Part shown: in pieces, positions 1 to 11,638 of the stretch
How positions within the stretch are numbered: position 1 is the stretch's first letter
Layout: each line of letters begins with the position of its first letter
Origin: Sphingomonadales bacterium
GTDB taxonomy: Bacteria > Pseudomonadota > Alphaproteobacteria > Sphingomonadales > Sphingomonadaceae
DNA: 64,000 bases
NCBI GenBank assembly: GCA_028871475.1
Contig: JAGWMZ010000002.1
Span: forward strand, 203,780-267,779
Reading direction: 5' to 3'
Notes under the pieces: generated by a model
Databases searched by the model: none
Seen by the model: only the letters and a program-made list of their open reading frames with translations
Told to the model about the DNA's origin: nothing
Made by a program: the position numbers and the translations under genes

Positions 1-2
1 TC

Positions 3-410
3 GAGCTGACGGCGGACCGGCTGGTGCTGGTCGATGGCGGCACGGCGCAGGATTACAACGGCAGCATCGAAGATTACATCGACTTTATTCTGGGCCGTAA
101 CCAGCCGAAGGTGGAGACCAGGGCGGACACGAAAAAGCCCAAGGCCGACAAGCGCGCCAACGCCCTTGCCCGCGAGGAATACAAGGCGGCGCAAAAGAAG
201 CTGCGCGAGGCCGAGACCCGCATCACCAAACTGCAGGCACAGATCGAGGCGCTGGACGGGGCCATGGCCGACCCTGCCAAAGCGCCCAAGGAGCTGGCCG
301 GCGTGAACATGGGTGAACTGGCCCGTCGCCGCGCCGTGCTCGACGATCAATTGCAGGACGCCGAAGCCGCATGGCTGGAACTGGGCGAGGCGGTGGAGGA
401 CGCGGGCTGA
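3..410 (+). CDS. ABC-F family ATP-binding cassette protein, C-terminal fragment (5' end outside window)
   Basis: Open from window edge; ELTADRLVLVDGGTAQDYNGSIEDYIDFIL followed by a charged coiled-coil tail typical of ABC-F C-termini. Confidence 0.8.
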   Translation, partial: ELTADRLVLVDGGTAQDYNGSIEDYIDFILGRNQPKVETRADTKKPKADKRANALAREEYKAAQKKLREAETRITKLQAQIEALDGAMADPAKAPKELAGVNMGELARRRAVLDDQLQDAEAAWLELGEAVEDAG

Positions 411-532
411 TCCGCGCCATGGTGAGGTACCGTGCTGTGGTAACCGGGCGCTTCCGCGCTTCCCCTTATACCTTGGTGGGGGAGGCTTAGGCTATCATCG
501 GGTAAGCCGCCTTGCGGAGAACCCCTGTTTTC

Positions 533-2572
533 ATGCCGCCTGCCACGCCGATCAATGTTGAGGATGCGCGCTGGATCGCGCTGAGCGAGGCGAGCGAGCG
601 GCTGGCCACGGCGCGCTCGCTTGCGGCCATTGTCGACATCCTGCGCGAGACGGCGCGCGAGATTGTCGGCGCGCAGGGCATCGCGGTGGTCATCCGCGAG
701 GGCGGCCATTGCTTTTACGCCGCCGAAGATGCGGTGGGCCCGCTGTGGACGGGCAACCGCTTTCCTCTGGAAACCTGCATTTCCGGTTGGGCGATGACGC
801 GGGGCGAAACTGTCTGCATCGGCGACATCACGCTGGACGCGCGCGTGCCGCAGGCAGCCTATGCGCCCACCTTCGTGCGCAGTCTCGTCATGGTGCCCAT
901 CGGCAAGCCAGAGCCGGTGGCGGCGCTGGGCGCCTATTGGTCCGACGTGCGCGAGCATGATCCCGCGCAGGTGCGGCGGCTGGAGGCGCTGGCCCGCGCG
1001 GCGGCCATCGCGCTGGAAAACACCCGGTTGATCGACACGCTGACGCAAAGTGAGCGCGACCGCCAACTGGCGCTGGAGGCTGGGCGCATGGGGGTCTGGA
1101 CGCTGGATCTGGCCAGCGGAAAGCTGGAAACCAACGCCACCTTTTGCGGCATTTTCGGGTTTGAGCCCGATCATCCCCTGACGATGGAGGAGTTGCGCGC
1201 AGCGGTTCATGCCGAGGACAGGGCCCATACCTTTCACACCATCGACAACAGCATCGAGACCGGTGAGGCCTGCGAGGTTGAGCATCGGCTGATCACCCCG
1301 CAAGGCGGCATCCGCTGGGTCAGCCTGCGTGCCAAGCCCAGCTTTCACCCCGATGGCCGGCCACGGGCGATTTCGGGCGTGCTGACTGATGTCACCGCGC
1401 GCGTGACGATGGAAGCAGAGCGCGCCGATTTTGCCGCCATGCTGGAGCAGCGGGTGGAACAGCGCACTGCCGAGCTGATCAAGGCACAGGAAGACTTGCG
1501 CCAGGTGCAGAAACTGGACGCGATGGGCCAGTTGACCGGCGGCGTGGCACATGATTTCAACAATCTGCTCACCCCCATTCTGGGCGGGCTCGATCTGCTC
1601 TCGCGCCGCAATGTCGGGGGTGAGCGCGAGCAGAAGATGATCGCCGGGGCGTTGCAATCGGCGGAAAGGGCGCGCACGCTGGTGCATCGGCTGCTCGCCT
1701 TTGCCCGGCGCCAGCCGCTGACGGTGCAGTCGGTCGATATTGGCCTGCTGTTGCTCGATCTCGTCGGGTTGATCGAGGTGACATTGGGCCCGCGCCACAG
1801 GCTCTCGCTCACCATCGCGCCCGATGTCAGCCCGGCGCTGGTGGACCGTAACCAGCTCGAAATGGCGCTGGTCAATGTGGCGGTCAATGCCCGCGATGCG
1901 ATGGCTTCGGGCGGCACGCTCGGCGTTTCGCTGCGTCAGGAGGACGGGCATGTGGTGATCGCCCTGCGCGATACGGGCGTCGGCATGGATGAAGCGACGC
2001 TGCAACGCGCCATCGAGCCGTTCTTTTCGACCAAGGGCGTGGGCAAGGGCACGGGGCTGGGGCTCTCCATGGTCCATGGGCTGATGGCCCAGCTGGGCGG
2101 GGCGCTGCGCATCGAGAGCACCCCGGCGCGGGGCACGACGGTCGAACTGGTGATGCCCGCCAGCCAGGCCCCCATCGAGCGGACCGAGGTCCAGCCGCCC
2201 GTGCCGCTGGCCATGCATGGCAAGACCGTGCTGCTTGTCGATGACGAGGCAGTGGTGCGCGCCAGCGCGGCGGAGATGCTGGCGGAATTCGGCCTGCGGG
2301 TGATCGAGGCAGCCTCGGCGGAGGAAGCGCTTGCGGTGCTGGCGGGCGGGGCAAGGGTCGACCTGCTCGTCACCGACCACATGATGCCCGGGATGACCGG
2401 CGCCCAGCTGGTGGCCAAAGTCGCGCGCCGCTGGGCGGGGATGCCGGTGCTCCTGGTGTCGGGCTATTCGGATCTGGCGGGCGTTTCGGGCACCATACCG
2501 CGCCTTGCCAAGCCCTTCCGCCAGCGCGATCTGGCGGCCAGTCTGGCGTTGGTGCTGGGGGATCGGTCGTGA
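533..2572 (+). CDS. Hybrid sensor histidine kinase (GAF + PAS + HisKA/HATPase_c + receiver)
   Basis: [18 protein letters not shown]-box, [13 protein letters not shown]-box, C-terminal [13 protein letters not shown]...[13 protein letters not shown] receiver; ATG chosen over upstream TTG at 512. Confidence 0.9.
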   Translation: MPPATPINVEDARWIALSEASERLATARSLAAIVDILRETAREIVGAQGIAVVIREGGHCFYAAEDAVGPLWTGNRFPLETCISGWAMTRGETVCIGDITLDARVPQAAYAPTFVRSLVMVPIGKPEPVAALGAYWSDVREHDPAQVRRLEALARAAAIALENTRLIDTLTQSERDRQLALEAGRMGVWTLDLASGKLETNATFCGIFGFEPDHPLTMEELRAAVHAEDRAHTFHTIDNSIETGEACEVEHRLITPQGGIRWVSLRAKPSFHPDGRPRAISGVLTDVTARVTMEAERADFAAMLEQRVEQRTAELIKAQEDLRQVQKLDAMGQLTGGVAHDFNNLLTPILGGLDLLSRRNVGGEREQKMIAGALQSAERARTLVHRLLAFARRQPLTVQSVDIGLLLLDLVGLIEVTLGPRHRLSLTIAPDVSPALVDRNQLEMALVNVAVNARDAMASGGTLGVSLRQEDGHVVIALRDTGVGMDEATLQRAIEPFFSTKGVGKGTGLGLSMVHGLMAQLGGALRIESTPARGTTVELVMPASQAPIERTEVQPPVPLAMHGKTVLLVDDEAVVRASAAEMLAEFGLRVIEAASAEEALAVLAGGARVDLLVTDHMMPGMTGAQLVAKVARRWAGMPVLLVSGYSDLAGVSGTIPRLAKPFRQRDLAASLALVLGDRS

Positions 2573-2627
2573 TCCGCTGACGGCGGCGCACCTTGCACAG
2601 GGGGCGATCCATTCCGATATGGGGCAC

Positions 2628-3641
2628 ATGACCCAGCCCCCCAAACTTTCCGTCCTTGACCTTGTCCCCATCAATGAAGGCAGTTCCATCGCGCAGGCGC
2701 TGGGCCATGCGGCAGAGCTGGCCGTCCATGCCGAGGATTGCGGCTACCACCGCTATTGGGTGGCCGAGCACCATGGCATGGCGGGCGTGGGCGGCGCGGC
2801 GACATCGGTGGTGCTGGCCCATGTGGCGGCGGGCACGCGGGCCATCCGCATCGGCGCGGGGGGCATCATGCTGCCCAACCATGCGCCTTTGCAGATCGCC
2901 GAGCAATTCGGCACGCTTGATGCGCTCTATCCCGGCCGGGTCGATCTGGCGCTGGGCCGCGCGCCCGGTTCGGACGGGCGGGTGGCGATGGCCCTGCGCC
3001 ACGGCAATGCCGAAGAGTTTCCGCAGCAGGTGATGGAATTGCAGGCCTATTTCGCCGGCGATGACAGGCTGGGCTTTACCGCCACGCCGGGCGCCGGGGC
3101 CGCGCCGCAGATGTGGATCCTGGGGTCGAGCACCTATGGCGCGCAACTGGCCGCTGCGCTGGGCCTGCCCTATGGCTTTGCCTCGCATTTCGCCCCGGCG
3201 ATGCTGGATGAGGCGCTGGAAATCTATCGCCGCAATTTCCGCCCCTCCGCCTTTCTGGACAAGCCGCATGTGATGGTGGGCTTCAACGTCTTTGCGGCGG
3301 AGACGGTGGAGGAGGCGCGGTTTCTTGCCAGTTCGATGCAGCAGAAATTCATCTCGCTGCGCACCGGGCATGGGCGCGGGTGGTTCCAGCCGCCGGTCGA
3401 GGGCTATTACGAGAGCCTGCCCGCTGGCCATCGCGCTATGCTCGACCAGACGCTGGCCTGCGCCGCCATCGGCACGTGTGAGGATGTGGCGCAGGGCCTT
3501 TCCGCCATCATCCGCCGCACTGGCGCTGACGAGATCATGGTTGCCAGCCAGATCTTCGACCATCAGGCGCGGTTGAACAGCTATGCTCTGGCGGCGCAGG
3601 CCATGGCGCAGATCAGCGGCGCGGTGGACATCAGCGCCTGA
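2628..3641 (+). CDS. LLM class flavin-dependent oxidoreductase (luciferase-like monooxygenase)
   Basis: [14 protein letters not shown]...[12 protein letters not shown]...[14 protein letters not shown] motifs; start 2619 or 2628. Confidence 0.88.
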   Translation: MTQPPKLSVLDLVPINEGSSIAQALGHAAELAVHAEDCGYHRYWVAEHHGMAGVGGAATSVVLAHVAAGTRAIRIGAGGIMLPNHAPLQIAEQFGTLDALYPGRVDLALGRAPGSDGRVAMALRHGNAEEFPQQVMELQAYFAGDDRLGFTATPGAGAAPQMWILGSSTYGAQLAAALGLPYGFASHFAPAMLDEALEIYRRNFRPSAFLDKPHVMVGFNVFAAETVEEARFLASSMQQKFISLRTGHGRGWFQPPVEGYYESLPAGHRAMLDQTLACAAIGTCEDVAQGLSAIIRRTGADEIMVASQIFDHQARLNSYALAAQAMAQISGAVDISA

Positions 3642-3746
3642 GCATGGTTTCCGCGCGCCGTTTCGTAACCTTTGCCCGGCGCCGGGCGTAAAAGAGACTG
3701 GGCGCGGCTCTGTGACGCGCGTGGTTTTTGCTTTTATGGTGCCGTC

Positions 3747-5459
3747 ATGATCCTGTTTCTCCTCTCCTATCTTGGCGGTGTGCTCACCATTTTAAGCCCC
3801 TGCATCCTGCCGGTGCTGCCTTTTGTCTTCGCCCGCGCCGACCAGCCTTTCCTGCGCAGCGGCCTGCCCTTGCTGCTGGGCATGGCAGTGACCTTTGCGG
3901 GTGTCGCGGCGCTGGCGGCGCTGGGCGGGGGCTGGGCGGTACAGGCCAACAGCTACGGCCGCGGGGTGGCGCTGGTGGTGTTGGCATTGTTTGGCCTGCT
4001 GCTGCTGTTCCCCTCGCTGTCCGACCGGGCGACGCGGCCGCTGGTGGCGCTGGGCGCGCGGCTCTCGCAATCCTCACGCGGAGGGCAATCGCGGGCCTCG
4101 GGCTTTGGCGCCAGCCTGCTGCTGGGCGTGGCGACGGGGCTGCTCTGGGCGCCTTGCGCCGGGCCGGTGCTGGGGCTGGTGCTGACGGGTGCCGCCCTGC
4201 AGGGCGCCGGCGCGCAGACGGCGCTGCTGCTGCTCACCTATGCCCTGGGCGCGGCGACATCGCTGGCGCTGGCCTTGCTGGTGGGGGGCAAGGTCTTTGC
4301 CGCCATGAAGCGCTCGATCGGGGTTGGCGAGCATATCCGCCGCGTGCTGGGCGTGCTGGTGCTGGCTGGCGTGGTGGCCATTGCGCTGGGGGTGGATACC
4401 GGCCTGCTCACACGCGTCTCGCTTTCCGGCACCAACCGTATCGAGCAGGGGCTGCTCGACCGTTTTCACGCCGGATCGGCCAAATCGACCGGCGATCTGG
4501 CGGTCGAGGGCCGGTTCCCACCCCTGACCGGCGCCACGCAATGGCTCAATTCGCCCCCGCTCAGCCCGCAGGCGCTGCGCGGCAAGGTGGTGCTGGTCGA
4601 TTTCTGGACCTACAGCTGCATCAACTGCCTGCGCTCCTTGCCCTATGTGAAGGCATGGGCGCAGAAATATCAGGATCAGGGGCTGGTCGTCATTGGCGTC
4701 CATTCGCCCGAATTCGCCTTTGAGAAAGAGCCCGCCAATGTGCGCAAGGCGGTGCATGATCTGGGCATCACCTATCCCGTCGCGATGGACAATGACCTCA
4801 ACATCTGGAGCGCCTTCAACAATGAATATTGGCCCGCCCATTTCCTGATCGATGGGCAGGGGCGCATCCGCTACCACAGCTTTGGCGAAGGCGATTATGA
4901 TGCCACCGAAAAGGCCATTCAGCGCCTGCTGATGGAAAATGGGCATATGGTGCGCGGCACCGCGCTGGTCGAGGCGACGGGCGTGGGCAAAGCGGCGGAT
5001 CTTGGCGAGGTCGCCTCGCCCGAAACCTATGTCGGCTATGGCCGGGCCGAGCATTTTGCTTCACCTGGCGGTTTCGTGGGCGATATGGCGCATGACTACA
5101 CGCTGCCCGGCCTGACCAAACTCAACGATTGGGGGCTGGGCGGTCGCTGGAGCGTGGGGCAGGAACATGCCAGCGCCGAAGGGGCCGGGGCGAAGATCGC
5201 CTTCCGCTTCCATGCCCGCGACCTGCACCTGGTGCTGGGGCCCGATGCGCAGGGCCGCCCGGTGCGTTTCCGCGTGACGATTGACGGTAAGACGCCGGGC
5301 GCCGACCATGGGCTCGATACCGACGGTGCCGGCATGGGCATGGTGACGCAGCAGCGGCTCTATCAGTTGATCCGTCAGAAGGGGCCGATTGTCGATCACA
5401 CGTTCCAGATCGAGTTCCTCGATCCCGGCGTGCAGGCCTTCGCCTTTACCTTCGGCTAA
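3747..5459 (+). CDS. dipZ: DipZ-like CcdA membrane domain fused to a thioredoxin/TlpA-like domain and C-terminal domain
   Basis: LSYLGGVLTILSPCILPVLPFVFAR (CcdA), then VLVDFWTYSCINCLRSLPYVKAW (CxxC thioredoxin-like), then NHL/DipZ-type C-terminus. Confidence 0.88.
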   Translation: MILFLLSYLGGVLTILSPCILPVLPFVFARADQPFLRSGLPLLLGMAVTFAGVAALAALGGGWAVQANSYGRGVALVVLALFGLLLLFPSLSDRATRPLVALGARLSQSSRGGQSRASGFGASLLLGVATGLLWAPCAGPVLGLVLTGAALQGAGAQTALLLLTYALGAATSLALALLVGGKVFAAMKRSIGVGEHIRRVLGVLVLAGVVAIALGVDTGLLTRVSLSGTNRIEQGLLDRFHAGSAKSTGDLAVEGRFPPLTGATQWLNSPPLSPQALRGKVVLVDFWTYSCINCLRSLPYVKAWAQKYQDQGLVVIGVHSPEFAFEKEPANVRKAVHDLGITYPVAMDNDLNIWSAFNNEYWPAHFLIDGQGRIRYHSFGEGDYDATEKAIQRLLMENGHMVRGTALVEATGVGKAADLGEVASPETYVGYGRAEHFASPGGFVGDMAHDYTLPGLTKLNDWGLGGRWSVGQEHASAEGAGAKIAFRFHARDLHLVLGPDAQGRPVRFRVTIDGKTPGADHGLDTDGAGMGMVTQQRLYQLIRQKGPIVDHTFQIEFLDPGVQAFAFTFG

Positions 5460-5468
5460 AGGACCTGC

Positions 5469-6533
5469 TCAGGCCCGGCGTGGGCGCCGTCTTGGCGCCG
5501 CGTCGGACTGGCGGCGCACCAGTTTGTAATCGAGCAGGACATGCGGCGTTTCCTCGGCCGTGTTCTCGCGCCGCTGGCGCAGGTCGCGCACCAGCAGGTC
5601 GACCGCAGTGCGTGCCATATTGCCGATGGGCTGGTGAATGGTGGTGAGTTCGGGCCAGATGGTGGTGGCCAGCGGCGTATCGTCAAAGCCGCAGACGGTC
5701 AGATCGCCCGGCACATCCAGCCCGCGCCCATGGGCAATGGCGACAACGGCGGCGGCCATGTCGTCATTGGCGGCAAAGATGGCGGTGGGCGGTTCGCTCT
5801 GGTCGAGCAATTGCTCGGCGGCATCGAGGCCGGAGCGATAGTTGAACAGGCCCTGCGTGACCAGCGAAGGATCAAGCACCATGCCTGCCTCATCGAGCGC
5901 CATGCAATAGCCTTCGTAGCGGCGCTGGCCCGAATTATAGGCCGGATTGCCCTTGATGAAGCCGATGCGCCGGTGTCCCAGCGCGATCAGGTGCCGTGTC
6001 ATATCGAGCGCGGCGAGGCGGTCGTCGATGTTGACCGCGGCCACATCGGCCGGCGGATGGCTGGCGGCGATGGTGACGGTGCGGATCGAGGCGGCTTGCA
6101 GCGCTTTGAGCATCTCGGGCGAATCGCAAAGCGGCGGGGGCAGCAGAATGCCGTTCACCCGCGCCTGAACGAGATGGTTGACGATCGTCTCGATCGACAT
6201 GCCCTCGGCCAGCTTTTCCACCGCCAGCAGCACATTGTGGCGGCCGGCCTGATCGAGCCCGCCCATCAGCAGTTCGGAGAGGAAGGAGGTGGAAGGGTTG
6301 GAAAAGACGAGGCAGATCCGCATTTCATCGCCCCCCGCCAGCGTGCGCGCGGCGGCGCTGGGCGCGTAATTGAGCGCGGTAATGGCCTTGCGCACCTTTT
6401 CGCGGGTGACAGGGCGCACGGCCTGTTCGTCGTTGAGCACCCGCGAGACGGTCATGGCCGAAACGCCGGCATGTCTGGCAACGTCGATGATGGTCGGCGC
6501 GCTGCGCTGCCGGCGGGTTTCTCTGGCGTCCAT
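5469..6533 (-). CDS. LacI family transcriptional regulator
   Basis: N-terminal TIIDVARHAGVSAMTVSRVLNDEQAVRPVTREKV helix-turn-helix; periplasmic-binding-like core. Confidence 0.95.
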   Translation of the reverse strand: MDARETRRQRSAPTIIDVARHAGVSAMTVSRVLNDEQAVRPVTREKVRKAITALNYAPSAAARTLAGGDEMRICLVFSNPSTSFLSELLMGGLDQAGRHNVLLAVEKLAEGMSIETIVNHLVQARVNGILLPPPLCDSPEMLKALQAASIRTVTIAASHPPADVAAVNIDDRLAALDMTRHLIALGHRRIGFIKGNPAYNSGQRRYEGYCMALDEAGMVLDPSLVTQGLFNYRSGLDAAEQLLDQSEPPTAIFAANDDMAAAVVAIAHGRGLDVPGDLTVCGFDDTPLATTIWPELTTIHQPIGNMARTAVDLLVRDLRQRRENTAEETPHVLLDYKLVRRQSDAAPRRRPRRA

Positions 6534-6664
6534 GAACTCTATTCTGCTGGATTCTGTTGATGGAGGCTGGCGTGAGGGTTACGTAATTGCGTCAAATGTT
6601 AGCGAAAACAAATGAAATTGCCATAACAATGTACCAGCCTCCTTCCCGGGTCTCCCGGTGACGG

Positions 6665-8839
6665 TCAGCCACGGCCCGGCGCGTAGGGGAATGTCAGCGC
6701 CTTGTACCAGTCGAGACGGTGTTCGGGCGCGGCACTGCCGGCGGGCAGGGGGCGTTTGCTGATCGACTGGAAATAGGCGATGCTGGCATCGCGCCACCAT
6801 TGCGCCTCGCGGTGCTGAATGGCCAGATAGGTCTGCGTCTGGTCAAAGCGCTGCTGGTCGATAGAGGGGCGCAGGCTGTTCCACGTCGTCTGCATGGCCG
6901 CAACATAGGCGACGCCATGGTCATAGTGGTGCACCATCGCGTCCCACAGCGTCTCGCCAGAGGCCATCTTCTGGTCCCAGCCGACATGGTGGAACCACAG
7001 CCATTCCCGCTCGGGCGTGGTGGCCAGCGAGGAGAGCGCCTTGGCAACGGGCGGCGCATATTGGGCGATCGCCTCGCTGCCGCTCATGGTGCGGTCAAAG
7101 CCGATGCCTTGCGCGTCGGCCTTGTGGTAATAGGCCGGGTTCCATTCCGGGCGGCCAAGGTCAGACACCCAGGGGGCCGGGCCATAATGGTGGCCGGTGC
7201 CCATCAGATGCGCCAGACCCAGCGGCGTCATGTAATCGACCGCCGCCTCGCGCGAGCCCATCATCATGGAGACAATGGGCGCCACCACGCGCGGGTCGGT
7301 GGTGAAGGTCTGGTCGGCCCATTCGCGCGCCACGGTCTGCGCCGAGCTTTCCGGGTTCCAGGCAAAGCGGCCATAGGCGTACCAGTCGGCCTGGTTGAAG
7401 GTGGAGCCGGACCAGTTGCGATCGGTGCCGATGTTGGCGATGCCCGCCATGCCGGTCAGCTTGTGGTTATCCAGCTTGCCCTCGATCACCTTGGCCACGG
7501 TCGAGCCGGGGCCGTTCACCATGGTGTCGCTGCGCAGCGTTTCCTCGAACAGGGGGCCAAGGTAGGTCAGATGGGTGGATTGGCCCAGATATTCCTTGGT
7601 GATCTGGAATTCCATCATCAGCGGGGTCTTGGGCATAGCGCCGAACAGCGGATGGAACGGCTCGCGCGGCTGGAAGTCGATGGCGCCGTTTTTCACCTGC
7701 ACCATCACATTGTCGGCGAACTGGCCATCGAGCGGCTTGAAATCATCGTAAGCCTGCTTGGCGCGGTCATCGAGGCGTGGATCTTTCTGCGCGCCCGCCG
7801 CATAGACGAAGGCGCGCCAGATCACCACGCCGCCATGGGGTTTGAGCGCGGCGGCCAGCATGTTGGCGCCATCGGCATGGGTGCGGTGATAATCCTGCGG
7901 GCCGGGCTGGCCTTCGCTGTTGGCCTTCACCAGAAAGCCGCCGAAATCGGGGATGGCGGCGTAGATCTCATTGGCCTTGGCTGCCCACCACGCGGCGACC
8001 TGCGGGTCGAGCGGGTCGGCGTCCTTGAGATGGCCGATCTCGATAGGGGCGCTCCATTTGGCCGAGAGATAGACCTTGATGCCATAGGGGCGGAGCACGG
8101 AGGCCAGCGCGGCGGCCTTGGCGATATAGGGGGCGGTCAGGCTGTCGGCCTTGGCGTTCACATTGTTGAGCACCGTGCCGTTGATGCCGATCGAGGCGTT
8201 GAGCCTTGCGTAATCACTGTAGCGCGGGTCTTTCCAGTCGGGCAGGTGCCACCAGTCCCAGATGGAAAAGCCGGCATAGCCGCGTTCCACCGTGCCATCG
8301 AGATTGTCCCAGTGGTTGAGCAGGCGCAGCTTGAGTTTTGGCGTGCTGCGTTGGTCGAGATGGGCAAGGTCGGCCCCGGTGGCGGCCAGGCGCAGCAGGT
8401 CGAAGGCGCCATAGAGCAGCCCGATCTCGTGATTGGCGGTGATGAGGGTGACAGTCTTTCCCGCCATCGTCACCGTGCGGATGGCATAGCCTTCGTCGCC
8501 CAGATCAGCCGGGGAGGCCGGCAATGGGCGCGGCGAGGCCCCAGGTGTGGCCAGCACAATCGCACCGTCGCGCAGCGCCGTGGCCAGCGGCAGGGGCTTG
8601 CCCATCATGCCGGCAAAGCCGCGCTGCAATTCAGCCTGCGCGGCCTTGGCCGAGGGCCCCTTGTCCATGACGATCAGCGCCGTGGCATGGGCCGAAGCGT
8701 CTTGCAGGGCCGTGCCCTGCAGATGGGCGTAGCGCAGCCAGGCCTGATAGCCGTCCTCTGCCCGCGCGGCGGGGGCAAGGGCGAGTGAGGTGAACATCGC
8801 AAAAAGGGTAAGCAGCCAGCAGCACAGCCGAGCCAACAT
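6665..8839 (-). CDS. aguA: GH67 alpha-glucuronidase
   Basis: Signal peptide; LLNHWDNLDGTVERGYAGFSIW, FLVKANSEGQPGPQDYHRTHADGANMLA, VGWDQKM motifs of GH67. Confidence 0.93.
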   Translation of the reverse strand: MLARLCCWLLTLFAMFTSLALAPAARAEDGYQAWLRYAHLQGTALQDASAHATALIVMDKGPSAKAAQAELQRGFAGMMGKPLPLATALRDGAIVLATPGASPRPLPASPADLGDEGYAIRTVTMAGKTVTLITANHEIGLLYGAFDLLRLAATGADLAHLDQRSTPKLKLRLLNHWDNLDGTVERGYAGFSIWDWWHLPDWKDPRYSDYARLNASIGINGTVLNNVNAKADSLTAPYIAKAAALASVLRPYGIKVYLSAKWSAPIEIGHLKDADPLDPQVAAWWAAKANEIYAAIPDFGGFLVKANSEGQPGPQDYHRTHADGANMLAAALKPHGGVVIWRAFVYAAGAQKDPRLDDRAKQAYDDFKPLDGQFADNVMVQVKNGAIDFQPREPFHPLFGAMPKTPLMMEFQITKEYLGQSTHLTYLGPLFEETLRSDTMVNGPGSTVAKVIEGKLDNHKLTGMAGIANIGTDRNWSGSTFNQADWYAYGRFAWNPESSAQTVAREWADQTFTTDPRVVAPIVSMMMGSREAAVDYMTPLGLAHLMGTGHHYGPAPWVSDLGRPEWNPAYYHKADAQGIGFDRTMSGSEAIAQYAPPVAKALSSLATTPEREWLWFHHVGWDQKMASGETLWDAMVHHYDHGVAYVAAMQTTWNSLRPSIDQQRFDQTQTYLAIQHREAQWWRDASIAYFQSISKRPLPAGSAAPEHRLDWYKALTFPYAPGRG

Positions 8840-8910
8840 CAGTCTCTCTCCCGAACCATGTGGCTGCCGCTCTGATCAAGGGCATTGACAGCCGGGTCTT
8901 GTCTGAGCAA

Positions 8911-8924
8911 TGGTAACGCTATCA
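8911..8924. promoter_or_regulatory. Candidate LacI-family operator TGGTAACGCTATCA between divergent aguA and manD
   Basis: 12/14 match to TGATAGCGCTATCA in the divergent intergenic region. Confidence 0.6.
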
Positions 8925-9148
8925 AGCAAGGCGCCGCAAGCGAAAATCGCAGCATAAACGATGCCGGGTGGAGAGGGTTACCATGTTTCAGGCCAGTCGA
9001 ACGCCCGTGATGGCCGTTTGCGCTTCATCTGCGCTCGCCCGCGCCTTGCGCTCGATTGTCCGTTCTTGCCATGCCGGTGGCGCCGCGTTGCCGCCCCGCC
9101 ATGGCCAGCCAACCCTTACGCCCGCCATCGTCTGAACAGGAAGAACCC

Positions 9149-10360
9149 ATGCCCAAGATTACCGGCGCCAAGGTCATTGTCACCTGCCCTGGCCGCAATT
9201 TCGTCACGCTCAAGATCGAAACCGATGAGGGTGTCTATGGGCTTGGCGATGCCACGCTCAACGGTCGCGAACTCTCGGTGGCCAGCTATCTGCAGGATCA
9301 CGTCATCCCCTGCCTGATCGGCCGTGACGCGCACCGTATCGAGGATATCTGGCAATATCTCTACAAGGGTGCCTATTGGCGCCGTGGCCCGGTCACCATG
9401 ACGGCGATCGCCGCGGTCGACATGGCGCTGTGGGACATCAAGGGCAAGATCGCCGGCCTGCCGCTCTATCAGCTGCTGGGCGGGGCCAGCCGCGAGGGCG
9501 TGATGGTTTATGGCCACGCCAACGGCACCAGCATCGAGGACACGATCGAGGTTGCGCTGGATTATCAGAAGCAGGGCTACAAGGCGATCCGCCTGCAATG
9601 CGGCGTGCCGGGCATGGCCAGCACCTATGGCGTCTCGAAGGACAAGTATTTCTACGAGCCTGCTGACGCTGATCTGCCGACCGAAAACGTCTGGAACACC
9701 AGCAAATATCTGCGCGTGGTGCCCGAACTGTTCAAGGCCGCGCGTGAGGCGCTGGGCTGGGACGTGCATCTGCTGCATGACATCCATCACCGCCTGACGC
9801 CGATCGAGGCGGGCCGTCTGGGCAAGGATCTGGAGCCCTATCGCCCCTTCTGGCTGGAAGATGCGACCCCTGCCGAAAATCAGGAAGCCTTCAGGCTGAT
9901 CCGCCAGCACACCACCGCGCCGCTGGCCGTGGGCGAGATCTTCAACTCGATCTGGGACGCGAAGGATCTCATCCAGAATCAGCTGATCGACTATATCCGC
10001 GCGACGGTGGTGCATGCCGGCGGCATCACCCATCTGCGGCGGATTGCGGCGCTGGCCGACCTTTACCAGATCCGCACCGGCTGCCATGGCGCCACCGATC
10101 TCTCGCCGGTGTGCATGGCCGCCGCGCTGCATTTCGACCTGTCGGTGCCCAATTTCGGCATTCAGGAATATATGCGCCACACGGCGGAAACCGATGCGGT
10201 CTTCCCCCATGCCTATACCTTCGAGGATGGCATGATGCATCCGGGCGAAAAGCCGGGCCTTGGTGTGGAGATCGACGAGGAACTGGCCGCCCAATATGAA
10301 TACAAACGCGCCTTCCTGCCGGTGAACCGGCTGGAAGACGGCACGATGTACAACTGGTAA
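9149..10360 (+). CDS. manD: Mannonate dehydratase, enolase superfamily (ManD)
   Basis: [41 protein letters not shown]...[38 protein letters not shown]; matches the ManD family pattern. Confidence 0.95.
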   Translation: MPKITGAKVIVTCPGRNFVTLKIETDEGVYGLGDATLNGRELSVASYLQDHVIPCLIGRDAHRIEDIWQYLYKGAYWRRGPVTMTAIAAVDMALWDIKGKIAGLPLYQLLGGASREGVMVYGHANGTSIEDTIEVALDYQKQGYKAIRLQCGVPGMASTYGVSKDKYFYEPADADLPTENVWNTSKYLRVVPELFKAAREALGWDVHLLHDIHHRLTPIEAGRLGKDLEPYRPFWLEDATPAENQEAFRLIRQHTTAPLAVGEIFNSIWDAKDLIQNQLIDYIRATVVHAGGITHLRRIAALADLYQIRTGCHGATDLSPVCMAAALHFDLSVPNFGIQEYMRHTAETDAVFPHAYTFEDGMMHPGEKPGLGVEIDEELAAQYEYKRAFLPVNRLEDGTMYNW

Positions 10361-10366
10361 ACCATC

Positions 10367-11638
10367 GTGGAGCAGGTCAAGCCGAAAGGGCGCATCCGCT
10401 GGATCGTCTGCGCATTGCTGTTTGCCGCGGTGGTGCTCAGCTACATCGACCGGCTGGTGCTGCCCACGCTCAAGCCCGCCCTGCAGGCCCGCTATGGCTG
10501 GAGCGAGACCGGCTATGCCAGCCTCGCCATCTGGTTTCAGGCGGGTTACGGCCTGGCCTATGTCATCTTCGGGCGGTTGATCGACCGCATCGGCGCGCGT
10601 ACCGGCTATGCGCTGGCGGTGGGGTTGTGGACACTGGGCCATATGCTCCACGCCTGCTTTACCAGCACCACGGGCATGCTCATCGCGCGCATCCCGCTGG
10701 CGATTGGTGAGGCGGGGACGTTCCCCGCCGCGCTCTCGGCCACCAATGAATGGTTCCCCCGGCGCGAGCGGGCGCTGGCCATCGGCATTTTCAATGCTGG
10801 CTCCAATGTCGGGGCCATCGTTACCCCGCTGCTGGTGCCGATCATCGCGGTGACGCTGGGTTGGCGCTGGGCCTTCATCCTCACCGGCCTGCTGACGGTG
10901 GTGTGGCTGGCGGCCTGGCTGCTGATCTATCGCCGCCCGCGCGACAAGGCGGGGCTGAGCGCTGAAGAACTGGCCTGGATCGAGGCCGACCCGGTCGAGC
11001 CGCAGCGCCCTGTGCCATTTCTGGCGCTGTTCCGCCATCGCCAGACCTGGGCCTATCTGATGGGCCGCTTCCTGATCGATCCCGTCTGGTGGACCTTCCT
11101 GTTCTGGCTGCCTGACTTCTTCAACCGGCAGTATCACGTCAAGATGCTCGATTTCGGGCCGCCGCTCATTGCCGTCTATCTGCTGGCCGATGTCGGCTCG
11201 GTGGGCGGGGGCTGGCTGTCCTCGCGGCTGATGGGGCGCGGCTGGTCGACCAACAGGGCACGCAAGGGAGCGATGGGTTTCTGCGCGCTCTTCGCGCTGC
11301 CCATCGCCTTTGCCGCCCATGCGCCCTCGATGTGGGCGGCGGTGGGGCTGATCGGCCTTGCCTGCGCCGCGCATCAGGGTTTTTCGGCCAATGTCTATGC
11401 ACTGCCCGGAGACCTGTTTCCGCGCTGGATGGCAGGCTCTGTCATCGGCATCGGCGGGCTTTCGGGCGCGCTGGGCGGCATGCTGATGGCCAAATATGCG
11501 GGCATCATCCTGCAAACCGTCGGCAGCTTTCAGCCGATCTTCGTCATTGCCTCCTGCGCCTATCTGGTGGCGCTTCTCGTCATTCACCTGATCGTCCCGC
11601 GTTACGGTCCGCTCACGCTTTCGGAAAACCCCGCATGA
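10367..11638 (+). CDS. MFS transporter (hexuronate/ExuT-like by context)
   Basis: Twelve-TM MFS pattern, VLSYIDRLVLPTLKPALQ; GTG start; stop overlaps uxaC start (ATGA). Confidence 0.88.
   Translation: MEQVKPKGRIRWIVCALLFAAVVLSYIDRLVLPTLKPALQARYGWSETGYASLAIWFQAGYGLAYVIFGRLIDRIGARTGYALAVGLWTLGHMLHACFTSTTGMLIARIPLAIGEAGTFPAALSATNEWFPRRERALAIGIFNAGSNVGAIVTPLLVPIIAVTLGWRWAFILTGLLTVVWLAAWLLIYRRPRDKAGLSAEELAWIEADPVEPQRPVPFLALFRHRQTWAYLMGRFLIDPVWWTFLFWLPDFFNRQYHVKMLDFGPPLIAVYLLADVGSVGGGWLSSRLMGRGWSTNRARKGAMGFCALFALPIAFAAHAPSMWAAVGLIGLACAAHQGFSANVYALPGDLFPRWMAGSVIGIGGLSGALGGMLMAKYAGIILQTVGSFQPIFVIASCAYLVALLVIHLIVPRYGPLTLSENPA

Noticed and set aside
347-2689. 780-aa minus-strand ORF
   Set aside because: Exactly antisense to the histidine kinase gene; His/Arg/Gln-rich GC-skew translation with no recognisable domain
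6719-8788. 689-aa plus-strand ORF opposite aguA
   Set aside because: Shadow frame of the GH67 gene
9116-11587. 823-aa minus-strand ORF
   Set aside because: Antisense shadow of manD and the MFS gene; composition typical of a high-GC reverse frame
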